Below are positions 43,707-53,513 of a DNA stretch of 64,000 nucleotides, in pieces. A model generated the notes under the pieces. It worked only from the letters and a program-made list of their open reading frames with translations, was not told the DNA's origin and ran no database searches. Where the stretch lies: contig JOBE01000017.1 of NCBI GenBank assembly GCA_000717735.1, positions 53,903 through 117,902 on the forward strand, written 5' to 3'. This DNA is from Streptomyces griseoluteus. Its GTDB lineage: Bacteria; Actinomycetota; Actinomycetes; Streptomycetales; Streptomycetaceae. The translations under genes were made by a program, and so were the position numbers. Position 1 is the stretch's first letter. Each line of letters opens with the position of its first letter.

Positions 43707-46700
43707 TCCCAGGCACAGGCGCTCGGCCTCGGCGAGGACGAGGGGGGCGGTGTCGGCATCACTCCGCAGGACGGCGGGCAGGACCCGGTCCCAGGGCCCG
43801 AGGTGCAGCGCGAGCGCGACGAACTCCCGGGCCTTGGCCGGGTCCGGGTGGGCGAGGGCCAGGCCGGCGTAGCCGTCGGCGCACCGGTGACCCAGCGCGT
43901 GCAGTCCCGCGAGGACCGAGGCCGCCCGCTCGAACTCCGCCGCCTCCACGAGGTGCCGGGCGACGGGGAGCAGGTCGGCCGGCGTGCTCCCCGGCAGCCC
44001 CCGGGCGTACTCGGTCGCCTCGTCATGGTCGCCGAGCAGCACGAGCGCGTGGCTGACATGGGACGCCTGGGTCGTCCGGTACAGAGCACTCCCCTCTGTC
44101 CGCACCTGCGCCGCGAGCCGCACGGCCTCCTCGCGCCGGTCAAGGGCGAGGAGCGCGCGCACGAGGTCCGGCACGACCTCCAGGGCGAAGCCCTGCCGCC
44201 GGTACTCCTGCGCGTCGGCCAGCCACCGTCCCGCCTCGTCCGTCCGGCCGTCCCTGGCCAGGCCCGCCGCCATGGCGGCGTACAGTCGCCCCACCTCGAA
44301 GCGAGGCCGGGCCCGTACGAGAGGCTCGACGTACTCCCACGCTCCGGCCCTCACGAGACCGCGCACAGCCTGGTCGAAGAACGTGCCGCCCCTGCTCCCG
44401 TCCCGCTCGGCCATCCGTGCCACGGCCGCGTGTTCGCGCCGGGCGAGCCGGGCGTCGAGCACCACTCTCAGCCACCGGTCGCGTTCCCAGTCCTCCCGAT
44501 CCCGGGCCAGCTCCTCCGCGCGGTCCACCTGCCCGCTCGCCACCAGGGCGAGCACCGGGAACAGGCCATGGGCCGCGGCGGGGTGGCGCTCCACCTCCGC
44601 CAGGAGGCGTCGCACCGGCTCCCCCCAGCCGTCCACCGCGGTCAGGTCCTTCGCCACCGAGAGGACGGTACCGATCACGGTCCGGGGCCCGGGGGCGCGC
44701 AGGGCCGGTTCGATCGAGGTGAGCAGGGCGACCGCGGCCGACCGGTCACCGGCGTCGAGCAGGGCGTCCGCCACGCCGATCCCCGCCAGGGCACCCGTCC
44801 GGCCGCCGGTCACCAGGGTCATCGCCTCCGCCCGCAGGCCGGCACCGCACAGGGCCCTCGCGTACTCCCCGATCACCTTGTCCCGCTGCACCCCCTCCAG
44901 GCGGGAAAGGAGCTTCCCGGCCCGGTCGAGGTGCCCGGCGCGGACGCGGGCGCTCACGAGCCTCCGGCACAGGTCGACCGAGTAGGGGCGGCTGAGCGCG
45001 TCCAGCGCCTGCTCCGCCTCGTCCAGGAGCCCCGCCGCCAGCTGTGCGTCGGCGAGCGTGCGCAGGATGGAATCACGCTTGTCCGGCGAGGCCTCGGCAG
45101 CGCTCCGTGCCCGGTCCCCCACACCGGCGCTCGCCAGCTCGAACCCAAACTCCGCGATGGCCGACGTCCCGAACAGCCAGGAGGCCCACCGGTCGAGCCG
45201 GTCGAACTCGCCCAGCGCCGCCAGCGCCCGTACGGTCTCTGAAAAGCCCGCGCCCCAGCGCCGGGCATCGAACGCCCGCAGCGCGTCGGCCCGCAGCCCG
45301 GCCCCCCGCTCCTCGTGCCCGGCCTCCCGCAGGGCACGGGAAGCGTCGAGGAAATAGGCGAGACCCAGCCCCCCTCCGTTCTCGGCAGCGTCCCGGACCA
45401 TCCGCTCGACCTCGTCCGCCCGGCCGGTCAGGAGCAGCGCCCTGATCACCCGGTCCACCACGCGCACCCGGAGCCCTTCCGTCTCCTCGGTGTGTGCGAG
45501 AGCGAGGGCCCGCTCGTGGTGCCCGGCCGCGCAGAGCGCGTCGACGAGTGCCAGCAAGGGTCCGTGCCGGAACCGCGAGTCGTCGACGGAGTGGACGATC
45601 CGCTCCGCCCGGGACAGGGCGCCCGCAGCGAAGAGCACGGGCACGAGAGCCTCGCTCATGGGGCCGTGCTCGAGCGGGTCCCCGTCGGTCAGGACGAGCT
45701 CTTCGGCCTCCGCGATCAGCTTCCCCGCCTGGCTTCGTTCACCGACGGCGAGGAGCCTCCCGGCCACCGCGCACAAGCCCTCCACGGTGGTCAGCCGGTC
45801 CTCGCCGCGCACGATCGCCAGCGCCCGGTCCACCTGGCCCGCGGCTGCCCAGGCCGCCGCGAGGCCGACCGGCGCCCGGCCGCCCCGGCGGATCAGTTCC
45901 GCCCGCCGGAATCCGAGCCGCAGCATCGTCGCCACGAGCCCGGCCCCGTCCCCGCGTTCAAGGACGGCCTCCCCCGCCGCGCGGACCTCGCCCAACGGCC
46001 CTCCGACCCCGCCCGTCTCCTCGAGCAACCGATCGTGCCGGGCCTCGTCGAGGGCGCAGGCGAGCATCCGGTCCAGGTCGCCGGCCGCCCGGAGCATCGG
46101 GAAGTAGCCGTGCAGGAGGTACGCGGGGGTGGTGGCCGGCCAGCCCCGGTCCCGCCAGGTCCCGGCCCAGCCGTGCAGCACCTCGCGGCACCGGGTCAGC
46201 TCCCGGTCGCCCAGCATCTCCCGTGCGCTGGCGGCCAGTTCCTCGTGCGCGAGCAGGTACGCCTCGCCCCGTGCCGCGAACGTCCGCCCCGGGCCCGTAC
46301 GGAGCAGGTCCCTCACCCGGTAGGGGACGGCTCCGGTCAGCTCGGCCAGGTCGTCGGCCGTCAGACCGCCACCAGCCGCCGTGAGGAGTGCAAGAAGGTC
46401 GTGCGGGAGGCCCTCCGCATCCAGGAGTCGCTTCAGCTCGCGTTCCGCCTCCGCCCGGATCACGCGGGCCCTCGGCGACGGGGCCAGGATCCGTACGGCC
46501 GCAGGGTCCCGGAGCGGGTGGTCGTCGGGGACGTCGACCGGGAGCGGCGGGTTCAGGCGCCCGGAGACGATGACGGGCAGGTCGTACGGGAGGAGGGACG
46601 CGATCGAGTGGGCGTCCGGGCCCGTCGTCACGCCCCGGTCCTCGTCGAGACCGTCGACGAGGAGGACGAGGCGCTCGCCGCGCGCCGCGCAGGCCTCGGC

Positions 46701-47162
46701 GGCGGAGGCGTACATGCGCAGCAGGTGGGCCTCGCGGGTCGCCGCCGTCAGGAGCACGGGCAGGCCCTCGCCCGCCAGCTCCGCGAGCTGTTCCAGGACG
46801 ACGTCCACGTACGCGGCGACGTCGTTCTGCGCGCCGAGCCGGGCCGTGATGAAGAAGGGGACGATCCGCACCCCCGGCGGGGGGTTGAGGGCGAACCAGG
46901 ACAGCAGGGCCGTCTTTCCGGCCCATGCCTCGGCCCGCCACCAGATGTACGTGGGGCCGGAGTCGGCGAGACAGAAGGCCGCGAGCTCCGCCAACTCGCG
47001 CTCGCGGCCGTCGAGTTCCTCGGGGCGGATCCTATGGACCTGCTCGTGGTATCCGGAGCGGACCGCCGGTTCCGGTACGCCGATCCGGTTGTTGTGGCCG
47101 ATCACGACGTTGCCCGCTGTGTCCGCGACCGTGACCGACCGCTCTCCCCCTGCCCACTCCAT
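43683..47162 (-). CDS. STAND-like P-loop NTPase with helical repeats and RHIM-like N terminus
   Basis: A 1159-residue protein. Residues 14-27 contain GNVVIGHNN, whose V-x-I-G-x-x-N core resembles RHIM-type amyloid signalling motifs known at the N termini of bacterial NLR-like STAND proteins. The P-loop domain has Walker A AEAWAGKT (77-84) and Walker B LVLLVDGLDED (165-175), followed by a winged-helix-like segment. About 800 residues of degenerate TPR-type helical repeats (AGHLDRAGKLLSRLEG, GQVDRAEELARD) make up the rest. This domain plan is that of signalling or conflict-system NTPases that oligomerise on sensing a trigger. No effector enzyme domain is seen. It is divergent from the SnoaL gene with a 46-base gap. 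Role in phage defence is inference. Confidence 0.7.
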   Translation of the reverse strand: MEWAGGERSVTVADTAGNVVIGHNNRIGVPEPAVRSGYHEQVHRIRPEELDGRERELAELAAFCLADSGPTYIWWRAEAWAGKTALLSWFALNPPPGVRIVPFFITARLGAQNDVAAYVDVVLEQLAELAGEGLPVLLTAATREAHLLRMYASAAEACAARGERLVLLVDGLDEDRGVTTGPDAHSIASLLPYDLPVIVSGRLNPPLPVDVPDDHPLRDPAAVRILAPSPRARVIRAEAERELKRLLDAEGLPHDLLALLTAAGGGLTADDLAELTGAVPYRVRDLLRTGPGRTFAARGEAYLLAHEELAASAREMLGDRELTRCREVLHGWAGTWRDRGWPATTPAYLLHGYFPMLRAAGDLDRMLACALDEARHDRLLEETGGVGGPLGEVRAAGEAVLERGDGAGLVATMLRLGFRRAELIRRGGRAPVGLAAAWAAAGQVDRALAIVRGEDRLTTVEGLCAVAGRLLAVGERSQAGKLIAEAEELVLTDGDPLEHGPMSEALVPVLFAAGALSRAERIVHSVDDSRFRHGPLLALVDALCAAGHHERALALAHTEETEGLRVRVVDRVIRALLLTGRADEVERMVRDAAENGGGLGLAYFLDASRALREAGHEERGAGLRADALRAFDARRWGAGFSETVRALAALGEFDRLDRWASWLFGTSAIAEFGFELASAGVGDRARSAAEASPDKRDSILRTLADAQLAAGLLDEAEQALDALSRPYSVDLCRRLVSARVRAGHLDRAGKLLSRLEGVQRDKVIGEYARALCGAGLRAEAMTLVTGGRTGALAGIGVADALLDAGDRSAAVALLTSIEPALRAPGPRTVIGTVLSVAKDLTAVDGWGEPVRRLLAEVERHPAAAHGLFPVLALVASGQVDRAEELARDREDWERDRWLRVVLDARLARREHAAVARMAERDGSRGGTFFDQAVRGLVRAGAWEYVEPLVRARPRFEVGRLYAAMAAGLARDGRTDEAGRWLADAQEYRRQGFALEVVPDLVRALLALDRREEAVRLAAQVRTEGSALYRTTQASHVSHALVLLGDHDEATEYARGLPGSTPADLLPVARHLVEAAEFERAASVLAGLHALGHRCADGYAGLALAHPDPAKAREFVALALHLGPWDRVLPAVLRSDADTAPLVLAEAERLCLGLRRTLEV

Positions 47163-47208
47163 CCGCCCAACCTAGACTGGAAGGGTCCTACCTGGGTCGG
47201 GAGGCGCC

Positions 47209-47907
47209 ATGAGCTTTGTACAAATCATCGACTGCAAGACCAGTCGGGTCGACGACCTGAACCGCCTCATGGATCAGTGGGTCGAGCAGACCAAGGGCAA
47301 GCGGACCGCCACCCACAGCATCGTCGGCAAGGACCGCTCGGACGCCTCCCACGTCGTGGAGATCGTCGAGTTCCCCTCGTACGACGTGGCGATGCGGAAC
47401 TCGCAGCTCCCCGAGACCGACCGGATCTTCCGGGAGATGGTCGCTCTCTGTGACGAGATGCCGACCTTCACCGACCTGGACGTGGTGCGGGACGAGGCGC
47501 TGTACAAGGGCAACGCCCGGCGGCTCCTGGAGATGTTCGCCGCCGAGCCGGAGCTCGCGCTGCTCGACGAGGTGCTGGCCGAGGGCTACCACGACCACGA
47601 TCCGACCAACGAGCAGGACGTCATCGGCATGGACGCCGTCCGGCGCGAGGTCAGGATGTGGCGGGGCGGCTTCGACTTCGCCTTCACCGTCGACGACCAG
47701 ATCGCCGAGGGCGACCGGGTCTGCACCCGCTGGAGCTTCAACGGCTCCCACGTGGGCGACTTCATGGGGCTCCAGCCCACCGGCATGGAGGTGACCATGA
47801 CGGGGACGGTGATCCACCGCTTCCGGGACGACGGGAAGATCGTGGAGGGGTGGTGGCAGTACGACCTGCTCGGCCTCATGGGGCAGCTCGGCGCCGTGGA
47901 GGCGTAG
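47209..47907 (+). CDS. SnoaL-like polyketide-cyclase family protein
   Basis: A 232-residue protein. The N-terminal part (about 1-95) looks like a small alpha/beta barrel stress-response or antibiotic-monooxygenase-type domain (VDDLNRLMDQWVEQTKGKRTATHSIVG, HVVEIVEFPSYDVAM). The C-terminal part (about 100-230) is a SnoaL-like cone fold (GNARRLLEMFAAEP, RWSFNGSHVGDFMGLQPTG, KIVEGWWQYDLLGLMGQLG). No polyketide genes are nearby. Members act as cyclases, hydrolases or simple ligand binders. Function open. Confidence 0.85.
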   Translation: MSFVQIIDCKTSRVDDLNRLMDQWVEQTKGKRTATHSIVGKDRSDASHVVEIVEFPSYDVAMRNSQLPETDRIFREMVALCDEMPTFTDLDVVRDEALYKGNARRLLEMFAAEPELALLDEVLAEGYHDHDPTNEQDVIGMDAVRREVRMWRGGFDFAFTVDDQIAEGDRVCTRWSFNGSHVGDFMGLQPTGMEVTMTGTVIHRFRDDGKIVEGWWQYDLLGLMGQLGAVEA

Positions 47908-47940
47908 ACCGCGGAGGCGTAGGAGGAGCGGGAAAGGCGC

Positions 47941-47977
47941 GAGGCCCGGTGCCCCCGCGACGGGGGCACCGGGCCTC
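47941..47977. terminator. bidirectional terminator between SnoaL gene and groEL
   Basis: A perfect 16-bp stem GAGGCCCGGTGCCCCC (47941-47956) with 47962-47977, loop GCGAC. The sequence CCGGGCCTCGGTGATC is repeated directly behind it (about 47970-47985 and 47993-48008). Confidence 0.85.
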
Positions 47978-48023
47978 GGTGATCAGCGGGGCGCCGGGCC
48001 TCGGTGATCGGTGACGACTGGCG

Positions 48024-49658
<1,635 letters not shown>

Positions 49659-49780
49659 TCAGCCCTCTCGGAATAGGGTGGAACGAACCGCGCCCCGGGG
49701 CGCCTGGAAGGGGCCTCGGGGCGCAGCTCTGAGCATCTGCTTCAGTGCTCGGTACTTCGGTACTTCAGTACTTCGGTGAA

Positions 49781-50089
49781 TTACTTCTCGACGATCGCGA
49801 GCACGTCGCGAGCCGAGAGGACGAGGTACTCCTCGCCGTTGTACTTCACCTCGGTGCCGCCGTACTTGCTGTACAGCACGACATCGCCGGTCTTGACGTC
49901 GAGCGGCAGACGCTCGCCGTTCTCGAAGCGACCCGGGCCAACGGCCAGGACGACGCCCTCCTGGGGCTTCTCCTTGGCGGTGTCCGGGATGACCAGGCCA
50001 GAGGCGGTGGTCTGCTCGGCGTCGAGCGGCTGGACCACAATGCGGTCCTCGAGCGGCTTGATGGCAACCTTGGAGCTGGTGGTCGTCAC
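49781..50089 (-). CDS. groES: co-chaperonin GroES
   Basis: A 102-residue Hsp10, the lid of the GroEL chamber, with the conserved beta-barrel, the mobile loop ([21 protein letters not shown], about 25-45) and the roof. GTG start at 50089. It is the first gene of the groES-groEL1 operon. The promoter -35/-10 pair (50243-50248 and 50219-50224) lies among two CIRCE elements, so HrcA repression at normal temperature is expected. Confidence 0.96.
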   Translation of the reverse strand: MTTTSSKVAIKPLEDRIVVQPLDAEQTTASGLVIPDTAKEKPQEGVVLAVGPGRFENGERLPLDVKTGDVVLYSKYGGTEVKYNGEEYLVLSARDVLAIVEK

Positions 50090-50186
50090 GATCCGACCTC
50101 CCCCTTCGGAGATTACGGGGTTAACTGTCTGAGGTGGCGACCAGGTGGATCCGTCGTCGCGGGTGCCGGACCTGCCTGTCGCTGTG

Positions 50187-50213
50187 TTGGCACTCTCCGG
50201 TGGGGAGTGCCAG
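50187..50213 (-). promoter_or_regulatory. CIRCE operator, proximal
   Basis: TTGGCACTC (50187-50195), 9-base spacer, GAGTGCCAG (50205-50213). It is a near-consensus HrcA site close to the predicted transcription start of groES. Confidence 0.85.
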
Positions 50214-50218
50214 AGCCG

Positions 50219-50248
50219 AGACTATGACCGCGATTAGCACTCGGTCAA
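50219..50248 (-). promoter_or_regulatory. groES promoter
   Basis: On the minus strand TTGACC (50248-50243) and TAGTCT (50224-50219) with an 18-base spacer. The distal CIRCE overlaps the -35 and spacer; the proximal CIRCE covers the start region. Confidence 0.7.
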
Positions 50249-50260
50249 GCGGAGTGCCAA
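50234..50260 (-). promoter_or_regulatory. CIRCE operator, distal
   Basis: TTAGCACTC (50234-50242), 9-base spacer, GAGTGCCAA (50252-50260), one mismatch from consensus. Its outer TTA is also the stop codon (TAA on the minus strand) of the small lipoprotein gene. Confidence 0.9.
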
Positions 50261-50488
50261 TTCATCGCTCCGTGGCGTGACCGGCCGACCCTTTCCCGCC
50301 CCCTCGCATCCCTTCGCGTCCACGGCGTCCTTCGTGGGTGAGGGGCGGGGGTTCACCCGCTCCACCGCCTTCCGGCCGAGCCGTTCGATCGGGTCGACCG
50401 AGGAGGCGCAGGCCGGGAGGGCGAGCAGCGCGCCGGTCACGGCGAGGGCCGCGACCCGGCGCCCGGGGCGTACGGGGAGCGTCCTCAC
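50234..50488 (-). CDS. small putative lipoprotein
   Basis: An 84-residue frame starting GTG at 50488, overlapping the deacetylase stop by four bases. The product begins with a basic and hydrophobic signal and a lipobox LPAC (RRVAALAVTGALLALPACAS), with the lipid-carrying Cys near residue 27. The rest is short and basic. The last codons and the stop lie inside the distal CIRCE. Function unknown. The signal and coupling support it as real. Confidence 0.6.
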   Translation of the reverse strand: MRTLPVRPGRRVAALAVTGALLALPACASSVDPIERLGRKAVERVNPRPSPTKDAVDAKGCEGAGKGRPVTPRSDELALRLTEC

Positions 50489-51408
50489 ACGTAGTCCTCG
50501 AGCTTCGCGACCGCGTACCCCTTGGCCGTGATCACGTTCATCACCCGGCGGATCATGTCGGGCATGGACCCCTTCCAGTCGCCCTTGCCCCGGAAGTGGG
50601 TGAGCACGATGTCGCCGGGGTGCAGGTCCCGGTCCCACTCGCGCCACTCCATGCGGTCGGGGAAGGCCTCGGAGGCCCACAGCGGAACCGCCTTGATCCC
50701 GCAGCTCTTGGCGGCGCGCAGGGTGTCCTCGTTGTAGTTGCCGTACGGCGGGCGGAAGAGCAGCGGCCGCTTGCCGTAGCGCTTCTCGATGACGTCCTGC
50801 ATGCCGCAGATCTCGCGCTTCTGCTGCCCGTACGAGAGTCCGGGCAGGTAGCGGTGGTTGAGGGTGTGGTTGTGCAGGGAGACCCCGCCCTCCTGCGACT
50901 TCTGCATGCGGGCGAAGTAGCCGTAGTCGTCCTTGACGACGTAGTCGCTGAGGAAGGCGCTGTACGGGATCTTCAGGTCCGTCATCATCCGCAGCAGCGC
51001 GGGGTCCTTCTCGGCGCCGTCGTCGATCGTCAGGAAGACGACCTTCTGCTTGGTCGGCACGGTGGTGAAGACGGGCGGCAGCCCTTCGCCGTCGGTCTCG
51101 AAGCCCTTGCGGGTGGTGATCTCCGGCTTCACGGCGGGCGGGGCGGGCGCGTCGAGCGGGGGCCGGGCGAGGCCCCACTTCTTCGCGGCGAGCACGCGGG
51201 CGGCGCGCTGCGCGCGGATCTTCTCGACGTACGCGTCGAGCGCGCCCGACGCGGCCTGCGCCGGGGGCTGCTGGCCGGCGGCGGGGGCGGGCGCGCCGGC
51301 GTCCGGCTCGGCGCCGCCGGAGCAGGCCGTGGCTGCGGAGGCGAGGGCGGCGACGACGAGCGCCGCCCCGAGCGCACGAGACGAACGATGCGCACCTTTT
51401 GCCATCAT
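50485..51408 (-). CDS. polysaccharide deacetylase lipoprotein
   Basis: A 307-residue exported NodB-type carbohydrate esterase 4. ATG 51408 follows AAAAGGAAC. The lipobox lies in SAATACSGG. The CE4 core (about 125-300) has the catalytic Asp pair TIDDGAE, the metal HNHTLNH and the RPPYGNYNEDT box, ending LTHFRGKG. It removes acetyl groups from a surface glycan or peptidoglycan. It is followed by a small lipoprotein gene with GTGA overlap. A paralogue with the same C-terminal VAKLEDYV-like ending lies at 55261-56136. Confidence 0.9.
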   Translation of the reverse strand: MMAKGAHRSSRALGAALVVAALASAATACSGGAEPDAGAPAPAAGQQPPAQAASGALDAYVEKIRAQRAARVLAAKKWGLARPPLDAPAPPAVKPEITTRKGFETDGEGLPPVFTTVPTKQKVVFLTIDDGAEKDPALLRMMTDLKIPYSAFLSDYVVKDDYGYFARMQKSQEGGVSLHNHTLNHRYLPGLSYGQQKREICGMQDVIEKRYGKRPLLFRPPYGNYNEDTLRAAKSCGIKAVPLWASEAFPDRMEWREWDRDLHPGDIVLTHFRGKGDWKGSMPDMIRRVMNVITAKGYAVAKLEDYV

Positions 51409-51534
51409 TTGTTCCTTTTGTCGTACGAGTCGTATGGCGCCGCATCCTGTCAGCGCCCGTCCACCTCCCGGGGCGCGACACCGCCGTACCGCACGTACGT
51501 CCCCCGGCCGGCCCACAGCATCACAGGGCCCACA

Positions 51535-52731
51535 ATGGGACGGGTGACCGACCTCGCCTCCTTCGCCTCCCTGCTCGGCCCCGAGGGGCAGACCCTCCTC
51601 ACCGCCCTGCGCGACCACGACCCCGCCCAGGAGCTCGCGGTCGTCTCCCGGCTCCGCCGCGACCACCCCGCCGAGCTGGTCACGGCGGCCGTCGGCCAGG
51701 CACGGCTGCGGCAGCGGGCGGTGGCGAAGTTCGGTGCGGAGGACGCGTACCGGATGTACTTCACGCCGAACGGCGTCGAGCAGTCGACCCGCGCCTCGGT
51801 CGGCACGTACCGGGCGGCCCGCCTGAAGGCGCTCGGCGTCCGCGGCGTCGCGGACCTCTGCTCCGGGATCGGCGGCGACGCGATCGCCCTCGCCCGCGCC
51901 GGGATCTCCGTCCTCGCCGTCGACCGCGACCCGCTGACCGCCGAGGTGGCCCGCGCCAACGCCGAGGCGCTCGGCCTCGCGGAGCTGATCGAGGTGCGGT
52001 GCGCGGACGTCACCGACATCGACACCGCCCCCTACGACGCGGTCTTCGTCGACCCGGCGCGGCGCGGCGGCCGGGGCAGGATCTTCGACCCGGAGGCGTA
52101 CTCCCCGCCCCTCTCCTGGGCGGTCGAGGCGGCTCGCAAGGCCCCGCACGCGGCCCTGAAGGTGGCCCCCGGCATCCCGCACGAGGCGGTGCCCGACGAG
52201 GCCGAGGCCGAGTGGATCTCGGACGGCGGCGACGTCAAGGAGGCCGTCCTCTGGTTCGGTACGGAACCGGGCGCCCGCCGGGCCACCCTGCTGCCCTCGG
52301 GCGCGGGGCTCACCGGCCGCGGCCTGCCCGACCCGGCGGTCCGTCCGGTCGGCCGCTACCTCTACGAGCCGGACGGCGCGGTCATCCGCGCGCACCTCGT
52401 CGCCGAGGTCGCCGAGGACCTGGGCGGCGGTCTGATCGACGAGACGATCGCCTACGTCACGGCGGACGCGCTCGTCCCCACCCCGTACGCCGCCGCCTAC
52501 GAGATCACCGACGAGCTCCCCTTCAACCTGAAGAAGCTGAAGGCCCTGCTGCGGGAACGCGAGGTCGGCACCCTGACGGTGAAGAAGCGCGGCTCGGCGG
52601 TGGAGCCGGAGGAGATCCGCCGCAGGGTGAAGCCGAAGGGCCCGAACGCGGCAACCGTCCTGCTCACGCGGGTGGCGGGGGCCCCGACGATGCTGATCGG
52701 CCGCCCGGCGCGCCCCGACGGCGACCGCTGA
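51535..52731 (+). CDS. class I SAM-dependent methyltransferase with THUMP-like tail
   Basis: A 398-residue methyltransferase. The SAM-binding motif is VADLCSGIGGDAIALARAG (about 104-122), then AVDRDPLTAEVARANAEALG and VFVDPARRGGRGRIFDPEAYSPP, a D-P-A-R motif IV variant. The C-terminal segment (about 300-398, FNLKKLKALLREREVGTLTVKKRGSAVEPEEIRRRVKPKG) matches the THUMP-like methyltransferase tail of actinobacterial proteins, suggesting an RNA substrate. ATG 51535 is used; GTG at 51544 is an alternative. Divergent from the deacetylase gene. Confidence 0.88.
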   Translation: MGRVTDLASFASLLGPEGQTLLTALRDHDPAQELAVVSRLRRDHPAELVTAAVGQARLRQRAVAKFGAEDAYRMYFTPNGVEQSTRASVGTYRAARLKALGVRGVADLCSGIGGDAIALARAGISVLAVDRDPLTAEVARANAEALGLAELIEVRCADVTDIDTAPYDAVFVDPARRGGRGRIFDPEAYSPPLSWAVEAARKAPHAALKVAPGIPHEAVPDEAEAEWISDGGDVKEAVLWFGTEPGARRATLLPSGAGLTGRGLPDPAVRPVGRYLYEPDGAVIRAHLVAEVAEDLGGGLIDETIAYVTADALVPTPYAAAYEITDELPFNLKKLKALLREREVGTLTVKKRGSAVEPEEIRRRVKPKGPNAATVLLTRVAGAPTMLIGRPARPDGDR

Positions 52732-52813
52732 GCGCCGGCTCCGAACGGCGGGCGGTGAGCGCCGGCTCCGCGCGGGCAACCGGTGAGCCGGGCCCGCCGG
52801 CGCCCCGCGGAGC

Positions 52814-53437
52814 TCAGTGGCCCCCGCGCGTCAGGCGGAGCGCGAGGCGGTAGTGGCCGACCGCCTTCACCAGGCCCGTCAGGCCCGTGCCCCACAGGAT
52901 CAGGGCGATCCCCATGCCGTACGCGACCAGGCCGTAGCCGTCGTTCCGGCTGACGCCCATCGGGACCGCGAAGCCCATCCACAGCCCGAAGCCGCACATC
53001 GCGGCGGACAGCAGCAGCCAGCAGACGCTGAGGACGGGGGCGCGCAGGCGGGCGTCCGTCGGGCCGTGCCGGTCCAGGGCCGCCCAGAGGACGAGGCGTT
53101 CGCGCACGACCCGGTCGCGTCGCAGGGCGCGGACCGTCAGCCACACCGCCGTGCCGAGGACGCCGATGCCCGGCACCGCCGCGACGAGGCCCGTCAGCAT
53201 CATGATCGGGTCGGGGACCGGGCTGCCGAGCGAGATGAGCAGGACGCTGGTCAGCCCCCAGCCCAACTGGAGCATGAGGAACCCGAGCAGGAACATCACG
53301 AGCCGCCCGCCGCCGAGCAGCCGCCTGCCGAGCTCGTCGAGGGCCAGCGCCCGGTCGGCGATCCGCGCGTCCCGGTCGGGCCAGCTCTGGAGCTCGGCGG
53401 GCGGGGGCGGCGGAGGCAGCAGGGTACGCGGGGACAT
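52814..53437 (-). CDS. conserved membrane protein
   Basis: A 207-residue protein starting ATG 53437 (MSPRTLLPPPPPP). TAGGGT seven bases upstream suggests a leaderless transcript. A Pro-rich leader and a charged amphipathic stretch (about 20-38) precede four hydrophobic segments: about 42-64, 70-95, 126-152 and 160-190. No enzyme motif is seen. It is not a family I recognise. Convergent with the methyltransferase gene. Confidence 0.75.
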   Translation of the reverse strand: MSPRTLLPPPPPPAELQSWPDRDARIADRALALDELGRRLLGGGRLVMFLLGFLMLQLGWGLTSVLLISLGSPVPDPIMMLTGLVAAVPGIGVLGTAVWLTVRALRRDRVVRERLVLWAALDRHGPTDARLRAPVLSVCWLLLSAAMCGFGLWMGFAVPMGVSRNDGYGLVAYGMGIALILWGTGLTGLVKAVGHYRLALRLTRGGH

Positions 53438-53513
53438 GCCGAGCACCCTAAAGGGGCGCCGAACGGGCCCTGTTGGACACCCCCCGAGACGCCGGGCCCG
53501 CCCCCGGACACCG

